Assembly (NCBI GenBank): GCA_022925895.1
Contig: JAKSYS010000207.1
Span: forward strand, 1 to 64,000
Length of the DNA stretch: 64,000 nucleotides
Reading direction: 5' to 3'
Origin: Fragilaria crotonensis
Taxonomy: Eukaryota; Bacillariophyta; Fragilariophyceae; Fragilariales; Fragilariaceae
Below the pieces are notes generated by a model. The model saw only the letters and a program-made list of their open reading frames with translations. It had not been told where the DNA came from and did not search any database. This document shows positions 21,066-33,678 of the stretch, piece by piece. How positions within the stretch are numbered: the stretch's first letter is position 1; every line of letters begins with the position of its first letter. The translations under genes were made by a program, and so were the position numbers.

Positions 21066-24000
21066 ATGTCTGAAGTGATGCAATCGTATGTTGAGGTGCT
21101 TCGTTCTTGGACGATATTTATGTACCTTCGCCATTTCCAGTGCGCCACTGTTGTCCTCGAAGACGCGGCAGTGAACTTTGGCCTGCGCGGTGGCGATGGG
21201 ATACCCTCTTGACTTCATCTCTTTCAGAAGTTCCATGATTGGTATGGCGTCCCTGAGCGCGTAGCTGAGTCCTGTGTACTCGCTCTCTGTGGTGGACAGT
21301 GCGATTTCGGTTTGCAACTGGGATTTCCAGAGCAAGGGACATCCCGCATAGTTTATAATATACCCGTGTCGGGAACGTGCAGTGTCTCGGTCGGTCGCTG
21401 CTTCAACTGGATCCCAGTCACCGCAGAAACTCGCGTCCACAAACACCTCGAGATCCTTTCCACTTATCGGATTCAATATTGTCCCTTGATGTCGAGTCCC
21501 TTTCAGATATCTGCCGAGCCACCTAATGGCGTCTCCGTGTTCGCGTTTAGGATTTGAGACGAAGCGTGCGCACTGATGTACAGCAAACGATATGTCACTC
21601 CTTGTCGCCTTTTCCAAGTAGTTGAGTTTACCCACTACGGAACGGTAATTGAATGAGTTGTCGAATGCCGATGAGCCACTGTGCCTTGTGAGTAACTTTG
21701 AAGAGGCCGCTGGGGTTGTCCTTGGTTTGACCGTGTCGTCATTCATCCGAAGGTCATCAAGGATTTGTCCGATCAAGTGAGGTTGAGTCAGATGTATCGT
21801 TCCATCATCCTTGCGCTCGATGTTGACGCCTAGGAAGTCGGCCAGGTCACCCTCTACTGTTATTGACAGTCGTGCCTTGTTCTTCAAGTCTTCAATCACC
21901 CTGTCGATCTCATCTTTGTCTGGTCCGGCCAGAAGACTGTCATCCGTGTAAAGAACATACAGTGTCTTTCCTCGGTAGAAGACACATTCGTCAACCTTGG
22001 ACTGTTTGAACCCCAGGTCGTTGATTAGCTTATCGACGAGGAATTTGTTCCATACACGCCCAGCCTGCTTCTGTCCGTATATGTTCCGATGAATCATGAG
22101 AACATAGTCTCTTGGATCACTGCCATCTTTGAGCTCTACTCCAGATGGTATTTTCATGTACAGTGTTCTTTCTACTGGTGCCTGTGCGAACGCTTGGACG
22201 AAGTCAATTTGTTTCGTGTGCCATCCGTGCACCGCAGTGAGCGTCAGTAACATGCGGACGGAGTTCCAGGAAGCTACTGGTGAGTACGTTTCATTATAGT
22301 GCACTCCATGGCGCATGCGTGATCCGTCGATGTTAAGTCTGGCCTTGTACTTCTTGACTGAACCGGTTTTCGCGTCGCGCTTACGCTTCAGTTGCCATAC
22401 TGCCGGAAGTATGATTTCACCTTGCGGTACCTCCGACTTTGGTATTACGGTAAAGTTGCCGTTTTCGAACTGATCTCTCAGTTCCTTCTCCACTCCCTCT
22501 AGGAACTTGGCCCAATCCTTTTCTTTCATTGCTTCGTGGAAGTAAAGGGTATCGGGGTCCGACACCGCTTTGTATGCGAGGAGCGGGTCATCGTGATCGC
22601 GATCGTCATCGGGGAACATTGCTGCGAAGCAGAACAGTTCGCCCTCAACATCATCGGCGGTTAATGGGGATATCTCCGCCACCATGGCCTCGATCGTTAA
22701 TCGTCGAATCGGCTTCGTCTTTCGACCGGACCGTGTTACTGTTACAGTGTTACGGTCCACAACTTCGCTGTGGCTTCCACTGCCAACTTTCAAAGTTCGA
22801 GACACTCGGTTGTTCTCGTTTGCTGCAGCTGGTTCACTCTGTTGTTGTGACTCCGGAGTACCTGCCTGATTCGTCGATGCCTTTTCCTGCCTTTTCCTTT
22901 TCCTATTCCCTGAGGTGTTGACTCCCTCAGGGCTCCACATCCGTTCGATTGTGGTTTGTCTCTCTGAGCTTTTGTCTTTTTCCGTCAGAGTCTCCCTCTG
23001 AGCGACAAAACCTGCTCTGTTCTGCCAGTTGGATTTCACCGTGATGTCTTTGACGGTTTCGAATGCTGCGTCAAATGCGACATGGAATTGAGGACTTACG
23101 AGCGCCGTTCCCCTATCCAGTACGAGCGCTACGTTCCTTCCGTGGTGAGGTGACGTGCCGATGTATATTCCGACCTTCGATCTGCTTTTCCATTTGTGAA
23201 ATGGTTGCTGGCCCTGAAGGCTGTTGTCCAGCACATATGCTGGACATCCAAACGGTTTCCAATGTTTTGGATTCGATACCACTTTTGTCTTCGTGAATAT
23301 CTCCGTCGGAGATCGTCGTTCCTTATCCTGGAGGCATGGTGTGTTGTTTATTGCTTCGTTCGCGACTCGTACTGCGTACGGCCATAGGTTTGCCGTCACA
23401 CCATCTGGCCACCGTGAGCTTGCATGGATCAGCATCGAGCGAGCCATTTCCTGAAGCTCTCTAATGCGCCTCTCGGCAATGCCATTTTGATGATGTGCAT
23501 TCACACCCGCGAATGTAAGTCCCTGGCCGTCCTTCGCACAGCTGTCAGTCCAAAGTCGTGCTTTGAATATGCCATTGTCGGCGTGATAATTTTCGATTGT
23601 TATGCCGTGTCGCTTTGCATACCGCTCAAAAGCTTTCTTGCCTTCGACAGTTTCCTCTGCCGATGCAGTCTTCTGCAAGTAGACGTAACCCATTCGACTA
23701 AACTGATCGACGTATACTGTCGCATATTTGTATCGTTTGGTCGTGAGAAATCCCGTCATCTGTGCTATCAAACCTGGTGTCGGCGATACCAACTGGTCGA
23801 CGGATACTATTTGTCCGGGTCTCACAGGTGTTCCTTCATCGATGAGGTTCTTTCTGGTCTTGCCTCGCCACGGTCTTGGTGTTGCTTTTGCGTACAGGCA
23901 TGCTGTGCATACTGGTGTTCTGCACTTTGCCAGGCGTCGCGGTCGTATGCCTTGTTCGGCCATTGTTTGAAGCTTTTTCATTGGCACATGGCCATATTGA

Positions 24001-25256
24001 TGGTGTAACATCAACAATTCCGCCATTTCCTCTTTTGGCTGTCGAGTTTCTTCGTCGAGTATTACGTTGGGTGTGCTGACCATATTTGCGGTGGCGTTTT
24101 CTCCCTCTGAGTTTGTCGTGGGCGGACCTTGTAGATTAAAGTCCGTTGGTGACGGCTTGTCGTCATCGCCTTCCGGAGGTCGTTGCCAGAAATGTTGCCA
24201 CGGCAGTGGGGTCGTAACCGGCACCTCATCGTGAGCATCATCGTCGTCATCATCAGAGATGATGCCGCTGGGTAACGCCATCGGTTGTCGACAATGGTCC
24301 GCGTCGTCAATCTCACAACAGAAGGCCGCAAATTGAGAGTACCCGTGCGCCAAGGAGAATGTCGCAACGTTATCGCGTTTTCCGAGAGGCACGTGACGCT
24401 TGCTGGCACCGTCGTTCCAGTACAGGACGCATTCGGTTGCATTCGTGTGCTCCCCGCATGGGCTTTTGTGGTTCCGATTGCTGCCAGTCTGGCTCTGCGC
24501 CCAATGTTGTGGACTGAGCAGCCTTACCTTCCCATCAGGAATGAAGTATGAGTTTGGAATGTCGAACGTGGACTTGCATCCGGCGTCGTCCTCCCAACTC
24601 CACCGTATTGTCCCAACGTGGACATTGGTTGTTCTGGAGCCTCCAAAGCCTTTCACGACTCGATTGCTCGGCTTGAGCTCTCCGATAAAGTCTTCTCTCA
24701 TGTGGGAGATGCATCCCGAGCATCGATTGTCAATCCCGATAAGAGAGGAGTCTGTATCGAAGTGCACCGATCGCTCTGTGGCAATCGCAGTTCTTGCCTG
24801 CATCGCCAACACTGACATAGCGATCACCGCGCTACGGTGTCGATGTGCCTTCAGCGTTGTTCGAAGTCTTTGGCGTGGAGTTCGGCGTGCGTTTGACTTG
24901 AGATTGGACTCTATCCAATCGCCCAGCGCACACGTTGCCGACTCTGTCTTGTTCCACAGGTAAGACCATAACTTGCCTGCGATTGAGATTTTCTTCCGTC
25001 TGTTCTTTCTGACGTACTCATTGTCACTGCTGTATAGCACATGGTGTATCATGATGACGGTGAGTTGAACGGTCTGAATGCTTGACATGATGACCGTGTT
25101 TATGATGGTCCTCCAAATCATCCTCAATGTGTCGGCGGTACGTCGTGTGACGTCTTGGATTGCTGTCGTGCAAGTTTGAACGTAGGGTTGAGGCCAGTTC
25201 AATAATACTAGTATGAGAGTGGTTACCCATGCTAATCGGCTGGCCCACCCGAGGAG
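21066..25256 (-). CDS. pol: Element B Pol: protease, integrase, RT, RNase H
   Basis: The frame continues from the gag TGA without a stop for about 1400 codons. N-terminal hydrophobic stretches precede the protease block DTDSSLIGIDNRCSGC. The integrase has a full HHCC region (HHQYGH...CRTPVCTAC), SVDQLV, YHADNG and QNGIAERR (D, D, E). RT has FVQAFAQAPV and LYTDDSLL. RNase H has VFVDASFCG, TTESEYTGL and VFEDNSG. The last block, after HHFRH, lies beyond the inserted transposon at 10966-11099. There is no frame shift or internal stop, so Pol would have been functional before the insertion. It makes cDNA and integrates it. Confidence 0.95.
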
Positions 25257-25259
25257 TCA
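25257..25259 (-). promoter_or_regulatory. In-frame UGA between gag and pol, candidate readthrough site
   Basis: Gag ends EETE-stop with TGA followed by CTC, and the same frame stays open into Pol without an ATG before the protease. Stop-codon readthrough would make a Gag-Pol fusion. UGA followed by C is a leaky context in eukaryotes. No frame shift is needed. Confidence 0.6.
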
Positions 25260-26552
25260 TTCTGTCTCTTCCCCAGATGATACAGCCTCGGATGCCTGCT
25301 TCTCAATCCTTGCAACGTATGCTTTGGCGATCTTCAACTTCTTGGCGAGAGTCTCTTTCTTATCGCCCTTATCGTTTGAGGTGTCGGTCGCTTCGCGTTT
25401 GCTGCCGGATGAAGCTTGCGCCCCTCCCTTGCATTCATTGGGCTTGTGTGCCCTCCACTTCTCACACTTGCCGCCTGTGTCTTTTCCACACCAGTACCAG
25501 GTGAAGCCTTTGTGTTCAACTTCCTTCTTATCGCCTTGTTTGGGTTTAGACCATGTCTTGGGGTGACCTTTCTGCTTGTTGTGTCCCTTTTTGTTCTTGG
25601 ACTTATCGCTGGTCTTCTTTCCACTAGTCTTCTTTCCCAGTTCAAACGATACCTTCTTGTTTAAGTTCTTAACCGTAGTCTCGAGTTTTGCTTCAAGCGC
25701 GACTATTTTCTCTTCTGCAGTCGGCGCGTTCCACGTTCCCTTCTCGACCATTGAATCGTACTTGTTTTTCGCCGCTAACATCAGCTCATCCGGCGTCATC
25801 TCCTCGCCCTCTTCATGATCATCCTGTTTGCGTCCCAACCATGCTCGGAAGACTTCGTCGCTTGCGGCTCCGTAGCCTTTAAACAGGTTGATTAGGAGAT
25901 CGGAGGTCGATTGGTTTCGCGCCGTCAGGGATTGTAAGAGCAGCTTCACGTACTGGTTGAATCGTCCGATGTCGCTGTCGATAGTGGTGATGTACTGATC
26001 GAGACTGGACAATTTTGTACGGATTTGGTTGGTGGTAGCATTTGTGTCGAGGTGGCTCTCCCTGATAATTACCTTGAGGAGTGCAACTCCACTGCATACG
26101 TTATTCTCACCAATTCGATACTGGCTCGACCAAATGGACACTTTCTTCTTTGCATCGGTTGTCAGGGAGGCCATGAGACACTTGTATAACATGTAAGTGT
26201 CCTGTGCTGGTCTCCCTTCTTCTTCGATGTATTGCAGTTCGGATATAACGACTTGTTCCAAAGTCAACGTTCCATAGTTCTCGATGAGGTTTTCTTCTCT
26301 CTCATCTGGTTCGTCAGCATTCAACGTGATGTTCAGAATCCCTCCTGTCCAACCCATCTCGTCGGCTCTGTCTTGAACGTCCTTGAGGAATTGAAACAGG
26401 TTGTCCGCCTCACAGTTGAATAAGTCGTCCGATACTTGCCTGATACCCGCCTTGTAGATCTTCGCATGGTCGCTCCTCGTGTAATCGAGGGCACCGTCAA
26501 TAGCCAGTGCCGGGGCGAGCGCGAAGATAACTGGGGGTTCTTCTTCTTCCAT
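25257..26552 (-). CDS. gag: Element B Gag
   Basis: The frame of 431 codons runs from the ATG complementary to 26550-26552, just inside the 5' LTR. The N-terminus is acidic, with LAIDGALDYTRSDHAKIY and a QFLKDVQDRADEMGW block like Gag of CoDi2-type diatom Copia. The C-terminal third is Lys-rich, with a FTWYWCGKDTGGKCEKW cysteine/histidine patch that may bind RNA in place of a standard CCHC knuckle. It ends in TGA and Pol continues in the same frame. Gag would form the virus-like particle in the cytoplasm. Confidence 0.92.
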   Translation of the reverse strand: MEEEEPPVIFALAPALAIDGALDYTRSDHAKIYKAGIRQVSDDLFNCEADNLFQFLKDVQDRADEMGWTGGILNITLNADEPDEREENLIENYGTLTLEQVVISELQYIEEEGRPAQDTYMLYKCLMASLTTDAKKKVSIWSSQYRIGENNVCSGVALLKVIIRESHLDTNATTNQIRTKLSSLDQYITTIDSDIGRFNQYVKLLLQSLTARNQSTSDLLINLFKGYGAASDEVFRAWLGRKQDDHEEGEEMTPDELMLAAKNKYDSMVEKGTWNAPTAEEKIVALEAKLETTVKNLNKKVSFELGKKTSGKKTSDKSKNKKGHNKQKGHPKTWSKPKQGDKKEVEHKGFTWYWCGKDTGGKCEKWRAHKPNECKGGAQASSGSKREATDTSNDKGDKKETLAKKLKIAKAYVARIEKQASEAVSSGEETE

Positions 26553-26583
26553 GTCCTTGTTCTTTACTTGCGCAGAGGAAGCG

Positions 26584-26900
26584 TGTGATTTTACTACCTA
26601 TCGGTACTATCTAACCTGTGATAGACGAATAGGATGTAAAGGGCTTTTAGAAATTTATAAATCGGTGTTAGCCAATATTGTGAGTATTGATTGCAGATTA
26701 TCATTTGATCCAGAATGTGGGGACATTAGTACCTTGACATAATGGTGACGTGATTGCAAGTATAATTCCTACCACAATTGATACTGTACCAATGACCGAG
26801 TATTGTATCATGAGGTCATAATACGGTAAGTCGATTTGGGTAGCGTTGTCATACTGTGCCTAGCCGCACTGCTGTCCGGCTGCACCGTCGTATCATCACA
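26584..26900 (-). repeat. 5' LTR of element B
   Basis: Identical by eye to 10610-10926. It ends ATCACA next to the target duplication CAGCAA (26901-26906). Gag starts 31 bases inside it. Confidence 0.95.
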
Positions 26901-29863
26901 CAGCAAGGCCTCAACCCCCAACCAAGTCCAAGCAATTTGCAACTCCCATCAATGTTGCCAACCCTTTCTATGTCAAGCCACCTATCAATGCTGCAATCCC
27001 ATTCACCATTTCAATTGATGATGATGAAACTGAGACCCCTTCAACTCCTTCAAGCAGAAACAGAACTCAATCATGTCAGGTCAATTATTTGAAAACCTTC
27101 AACACCTCTGGACCTAGGAATCTTGATGCACCACCATCTCCAGCAATCAGTCTCAATTCAGAACTTTTCAGTCCCTTGTTTTCCAATTTGAGCAGCAGCA
27201 ATGACAGCACCTTTGATTGCCTTTCCACATCCACTGGAATCACAGCATTTCTTGAACTATCTGATGATGATGAAACTTTGGAGCTTCCATACCGCCTTGA
27301 CAAACTGCACATCCCTTGCCCTGAAGACAATGTCTTGGACCCAATCCATCATGTCCCCTTTTTGCAACACCATTCTGATTTGGATTCCAGAACCAATCCC
27401 CATGCCTCACTTCTTTTCTATGCTGATGCAACTCTTCAAGATGATATCAATGGGCCAATCACCATGTGCAACCTTCCAACATGTGTTGATTCAAGTATCA
27501 CAGCTGCAAGCTTCTGCCTACGTTATATCCAGTCTAATCCAGTCACCAAACAATGCATTCGCGACTTGACGACCGAACATCTTCGCCACCTGATGTGCAA
27601 CCTTTATCCCATTCTCATTGCTGGATCTGACAAAGACCCCAATCAAGAGGAATTCATTCAATGCATCCAACACACTTTCAACAGAACTACCAATTTGGTC
27701 ATGGACAATCTTTCTTCTGAGCACAGATCTCAACTCACCAATGGCACCCCATCATTATTTGTATCCCTTTTGAGTGACTATGAACCTGGATCCTTTGGAC
27801 ATGAATGCTCCCTATCCATCCTTTATGCCTTCAAGATGATGTATCTCATCCACCTTTATATTCAGGGACAAACATCTTCATGCCCTCACCAACCTCCTGA
27901 ACTTGCTGATATCATTCGCAATATCCCAACTTTTGCGACCGCTCTACGTCTTTTCCCGAACCGGAGTAACTTCAGAGATGTCCCGCGCTTCATTATCAAA
28001 TTCTTCCAAGATCAGCAACTGCCTCCCAGTCCCTATGATATCACTTTGGACAGCACCAGGACTCGCCATATTCAAACTCCTACACATTTGGACTCTGCAT
28101 CCCTCATTGCATTCACTCATTCACCGCTTGTCAACGGTTTTGGAGAACCCACAACTGGAATATCTCCATCTTCTTCCCATGTTGCCCGTGTCTTAATCTC
28201 AGCAACACTCCGCCAACATGCAACTTTGACTTCCAAACTCACAACTGGAGATGACTTACATTTGCAATCCTCAAACATTTGCATTGGTTCCCTTCCTCCT
28301 GCTGATCTACTCATGAATCACAATTGCTCAGCCTTCCCAATGGCCACATCCCCTACACCTGAACAGTTATCAATCATGCACTCAAAAGCCACTGCTATTG
28401 CCGTCAACTTTGTCATCTGCCGTCCGCTCACTTCCAATGACCTTCAGAACTTCACCATTCCAATTGGAAACTGTGATTATGCAACCCTTAAGTCCAACTT
28501 TGACCCCATCAAGACAGATACCATCAACCATTCCATTGATTTCCTGCCAGATCATGAGTATACCATGTTCAGAGTTGTCTCAAACATCAATGTCACTGAC
28601 CCTCAATGTGTCCTACCTCAGACACCCTTGCCAACCAAAGTCCTTATCTTCCAAGGCAACACCCAAGAGCATCAGTCAACTCCTTCCTACACTCCAGGAT
28701 CCCCAACTGAGCTTCCTATTCCATTGCCAAGTGCTCACATTTTCCCTCTTATCTACAACAAGGAGAACAAACCAATCATTTTTCACCAACACAATGGGAC
28801 CATCAAACCATACACAACAACAACAGTCCAACAGCTTTTCAATGACCAAGCCTGCATTCCAATGAACACCTGTTATGCTGCCAATCCCTGGACTTGCCCC
28901 AACAATCCTAGCCAACTTTGGCGCCAACCAAATCCTGTTTATCATGTTATTGATGATCCCAAAACCATTCCCTTGTCTCTTGCAACTCGCCTCATCCAAG
29001 TGATTACTACAAAACGTGGATCCACCGATGTCTATGGATCCTGGGCTCTCCCACACCTTGAGAATGCCCTCAGCAACCCATTGTCTCAGATCACTCACAA
29101 TCCTTTTTCATATTATTGGCAACAACACAATCATCCTGAATATCCTTTCATCAAAGCCTCTGAACCCAATATCTTGAGCAACCCCCCTGGTGAGTCTGGT
29201 GTGAACACTAGTCTCTTTAACAACCAGGTTACTACTTGCAACTTACCTGATCCTTCTTGCCTGTACAGACACATTGGTGTAAATGCTACAAGAATGGACA
29301 GCAGTAATTGTAATGTAGTAAGATTTCAATTGGACAAACAAGAATCATCTTTTTGTGAACACACAGCCCTCATGGTTGTCCGCACCCGTAGATCGTCTCT
29401 TCAAGAAGAAAATCCCCCTGAAATTGAACCAGAAACTGCAGATCCAGATACTTCTGACAATTCTTCCGAAACTGACATTTCCCGACACGAAACGCATAAC
29501 ATTGATGCAAATCAGCCATCTTCTGACGTCCAAGCTCAAGAAATTGACACACCTGCCGAAAATCCTTTGAAACGTCTCTCACGCACTGTCACACAAATTC
29601 TGTCTCCAAAATCTGTGCAACCAGACACCCAAATTGAAACATCCTCTTCACCAAAGACAGACACTCCATCCAAACCTGCAGCAAAGGACAAACCTGCAAA
29701 ACATCCAACTTTGCCTATCCTCCAATTCATGAAACATTCTTTACTGATGATGAAGATAATGAAGACCAACAGGATGACCCTCCTCAGATCCCTTTGCAAT
29801 CCCCAGATGCACTTACTTCTTCAACCAGAACTGACTTCACTTATCCACCCATTGAAGATTTAA
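26901..29863 (+). pseudogene. Element A ORF1, 3' part
   Basis: The frame continues from 10609 across one target copy (CAGCAA) with no change, giving an ORF1 of roughly 1500 codons in all. This part is less repetitive than the 5' part: it has a folded-looking region (about 27300-29300) with scattered Cys (CPEDNV, MCNLPTC, CSLSILYAF) and regular hydrophobic spacing. The end is a Ser/Pro/Thr tail with NPLKRLSRTVTQILSPK. Element C keeps a homologous tail (GPLKRFSDAFSGILTPK), so ORF1 is shared by the family. No known domain is recognised. A one-base shift near 29705 separates it from gag. Confidence 0.6.
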
Positions 29864-31979
29864 CTAAAACCCTTTTGAAATATGCCAAAAATGCCAATCT
29901 CCGGAAACTATCATACCCAACCGATCTTGTCGCCCGACGCCGACAATTCAATGCCTTCATGGATAACCTCCGCATCGTTTGTAACATCTCTCCCTGGACA
30001 CGCCAAGTCTTTGATCTTTGGCCCAAACAGATTTCCTACTCCCATCCCTTCATTGGCACTGCAATTTACAATCTCATTTTACACATGTCTGTGATCCCTG
30101 CCAAAAACACATCATTGATGGCCCACCAGATGCCAGAACTGCAATCTTTACTCTCCGCCGACATTGTGCTCCGCTTACTCCAGATCATGTTGAACGCACA
30201 AGAGAAGCCTTTTATTCTATTAAACAAGGCCACAATGAAGTTGCAACCTCCTATTTGAATCGCATCCGAGTTTTGACGCGCGATTGCTACCACGCCGGCA
30301 TTCCCAACACAGACGCAGATCTTATTAAAAGAGCCATTCGCGGTGGAAGTAATCACCATTTTTATGCTGCCTCTTACCAACGTTTTGATGCCGACCTCCG
30401 CAGAGCCGAACTTAACGATGAAGAATTGCCCGCTTTCTCCGAACTTGAAAGCCATCTTTTGAATATTGACGAATCCCTTGGCCTAACTTTGCCATCACAA
30501 AATCAACGCAATTATAACCAACATGCCAATGCTGCCCGTCAACAATCCCATCGCCCTGCCCATCGTCCGACTTTCCAAAAACAGTTCACCCCGCGACAAC
30601 ATCAAGCTCTCAGCTCAATTCTGCGACCTTATACCCAACAAAACAGCAGCAGCAATCGGCCACCAATCAGACCCCAAAGCAACCAAAATCAGCATTCAAA
30701 CCGTCCGAACAATCACCAAAACAATCGTCGCAACGCTCCGCCACCTAGATCGAATCATGGCAACCGACCGCCCTTGCGACCAACTTCATCAAACTCCAAC
30801 AACCAACGTCGACCGCAGAGCAATTCCACCCCATTTCGGCCAAATCCTTCACCCAATAATGCCACCAACATAGTTTGTAACAATTGTGGAAGAACTGGTC
30901 ACTATGCAAGACAATGCCCAACTGCAACTAACAGACCTCAGAACAACAATAACAGAAATGGAGGAAACCCAAGGTCACCAACCAATAATGAGAACACTGC
31001 TCCCAGAAATCAAAGAGCTTATTTTGTCACTGATTCATCTTCACCTCATGCTGAAACAACTCATTACCATCAAGCCTTCCTTGCCTCATTAAACAACAAC
31101 CCTGCCTTCAACAATGGCCCACCAACAATCTGGCCTGACACCAACTTGCCTCAAATGGAAATCAACCCATCACTGACTGACAATGATTTTGTACCCTCCA
31201 TGTCACACTCACCTCCCAGCACTGATGCAATTGAATACTTCCCAGATGATCCCATGTCTGCATATCAGCGCTTTGGACCGCCAGATCTTGATAATTGGCT
31301 CCCTGACAGTGGTGCTACAAGCCACTACACTCCTGTCTTCAGTGATCTCCATGATGTTGAACCCTGCCATGTACCTGTTTCCCTTGCTGATGGAACCACC
31401 AAGATATCCACTTTCAAAGGCACAACTGACTGTTTCTTTACAACCACAGAAGGACAGAAAGCTATCCTTGGTCTTGCGGATGTTTACTACATTGAAGGTC
31501 TTAGCCACCGTCTTCTTTCCCTGACTGCCATCTCTGCCACCCAAAACTTCACAGTCATCATCCAAAACAGAGCAACCACAATCCGCTTTCCCAACAATTC
31601 AACATACACATGGCCAACCATCCTTCAAGAGCTACCCTCTGAACAAGCTTTCTCTATGACTTCCCAACCCAACACAACTTCTGATGACACTCCAAACCCA
31701 CCTGCCATCACTTTTGAGCAACACTTGGACACTTCAACCAATTCAAACCCAGACCAACCCACTGCAACCTTGCCACTTGAGATCACATCCCGTCGCCTTG
31801 CACATCGTAATTTCCGCAATCTTATGACTGGATCCCTTCACCATGTTTGGAATGATCACATTTTGTCACCAGCCACTGACACTCAAACTTGGCCAATCAG
31901 AATTTCAATCAGCCAAAAACGCCAGAAGCAAAGTCCCACTCCGCCAAGGTTCAGAACCATTCCATCAACTTCACCTTGA
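29705..31979 (+). pseudogene. Element A Gag and protease
   Basis: After ORF1 the frame shifts near 29705. Gag capsid sequence follows (PIEDLTKTLLKYAKNA...), with a second shift near 30077, just before CDPCQKHIIDGPPDA. The capsid continues to ELESHLLNIDES, then a Gln/Asn-rich linker and a CCHC knuckle, CNNCGRTGHYARQC (about 30880-30920). The protease has DSGATSHYTP (31310 region), the catalytic DSG. Next is the pre-integrase block RRLAHRNFRNL, and the frame ends after another shift near 31920. Element C's copy of this region helps place the breaks. Confidence 0.85.
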
Positions 31980-33678
31980 CCTTTTGAGAAACCCATTCCG
32001 TTTTGGCCTGACAACTAACACTAACTATTCTGCCTACCTTTTCATTGTGACAACCCCTGGCAAACTAACTGGTTGGATTGGACTACCCACTGAAAGTACT
32101 TTATCCATCCTCACTGCCCTGCAATCTTGGCTCACACAATCAGAACTTCTTGGACGCACCCAATCTGTCCGCTTTATCCGCACTGATGCTGGAACAGCAT
32201 TTACTTCTGCCAAATTCATCTCAACTTGCACCAACCTTGGAATCAAAGTTGAAGCTGCAGCCCCTGAACATCAAGAAATGAATGGAATTTGTGAAGCCAA
32301 ATGGAGAGAAGTCCACAACATTGCAAACACTCTGCTCAACACTGCCAGACTTGGAGGTACCTTCTTTCACCATGCTCATGCCTATGCAGTCCAAATTGTC
32401 AATGCTTGCCCTGCAAAGAATGTTACTGATCAAGATGGAAATCCTACAACTCCCTTCCACTATAGTTATGGCCGAAAACCCAGCCTCATCAACTTCCGCG
32501 TATTTGGATGCCCAGTCTATTTCAAACGTTACGAACCGACCTTTCGGAACAAGTTAATCACTTATAAACAACAGCTCCAACGTGCATCCCGTGGAACTTT
32601 TATTGGATTCCCTGACAACTCTGCCGGCTGGCTTGTCTACTCTCCAGACCATCCTCAACGAATTATCACAACCCGTGACGCTTATTTTGATGAAGATTTC
32701 AGCTCTGCCCTTGCTTTTGACTCCAAACCTTTTGCTGGAGCCATTCCTATCCGCTCCCACATGGACCCTAATGGACTAGAAAATGTTAAGAATTCTGAAC
32801 CCACCATCATTCACCAAACTGGATCTGTTGCCAACCTTGGAATCAACCCTTCCTCCTTCATTGAAGAACTCACAACAGAAGATCCTTCAAAAACACTAAA
32901 CATAAGCACCAATAATGTTGATAATCACCCTCCTACTGAGAATGATGATGACACTGATGATGATGATCTACAACCTGGTCCAACACCACCTGCACCTCAA
33001 CTGCTTAATCTCACTCATCACCAGAAGAGACACACACCCCTTCAGAAAGAGATGACACTCTACTTCCAAGAATGTGCTGAATCACTACCATCCATTGATC
33101 CTATCCACACTGCTATGCTTGCCCTTGATGCCTCTGCTGAAACATCTACAGAAAATGATGATCCTGTTGATAAATACTTGCCAGAACCCCAATCCTTTCA
33201 AGCTGTCCTCAAACTTGATGATGACATCCGCTCTGCCTGGCTTCATGCAATCAAAATGGAAATCAAGAACCTCATTGATCATGGTACCTTCATTCTTGGC
33301 CAGAAACCCCATGCAGATGAATTGATTATCCCAGTTAAACTTGTGCTCAAAGCAAAGCAAACAGCATCTGGCAAACTTGACAAACTCAAAGCCCGCCTTG
33401 TTGCCCGCGGCGACATGGAAAAGAGAAGAATTAAGAAAACAAAGCAAAGTACCAGCAGCAACTACTTAAGCAAAGAGAAGAGAACACCAAAAGTTAAGAA
33501 GTCTAACACTATCCCAATTGAGATCCCTCAACCTTTTGAAGACACATGGTCACCCTGTGCATCTTCAAGAGGGGTCAAGCTCTCATATCCAAAACCTGTG
33601 CTTTCCGCCGCATCCTTAAAGGTGCTGACTTCATTGGAGCCTATCTTCAAGCCAAAGTTATTGGACGTCACTTTGTGA
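31843..33678 (+). pseudogene. Element A integrase and linker
   Basis: From about 31920 the frame reads the integrase core: LHLDLLRNP (first Asp), IRTDAGTAFTS (second Asp) and EMNGICEAKW (Glu), all present. The GKGF-like C-terminal block PVYFKRYEPTFRNK follows, then IGFPDNSAGWLVYSP. The usual Cys pair of the HHCC zinc region before the core is absent; WPIRISIS stands where C-x2-C is expected. The RT linker with acidic repeats (about 32930-32970) follows. The frame is lost near 33575, inside the RT entry EDTWSPCASSRGVKL. Confidence 0.87.

Larger units (their letters stand above)
10610..26900 (-). mobile_element. Element B: young Copia retrotransposon in ORF1 of element A
   Basis: Two 317-bp LTRs (10610-10926 and 26584-26900) are identical by eye and have palindromic ends TGTGAT...ATCACA. 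The duplication CAGCAA flanks it (10604-10609 and 26901-26906). Coding is on the minus strand: gag 26552-25257, then pol 25256 leftwards, with its last 134 bases at 10966-11099. Without the inserted transposon the element is about 6.3 kb, normal for Copia. No frame shift is seen in about 5.5 kb of gag-pol, and identical LTRs indicate a recent insertion. The gag and pol types resemble the CoDi2-like diatom group. Confidence 0.95.

Noticed and set aside
23424-24008. Plus-strand frame over element B pol
   Set aside because: Antisense to an intact Copia integrase and protease with no motif of its own.
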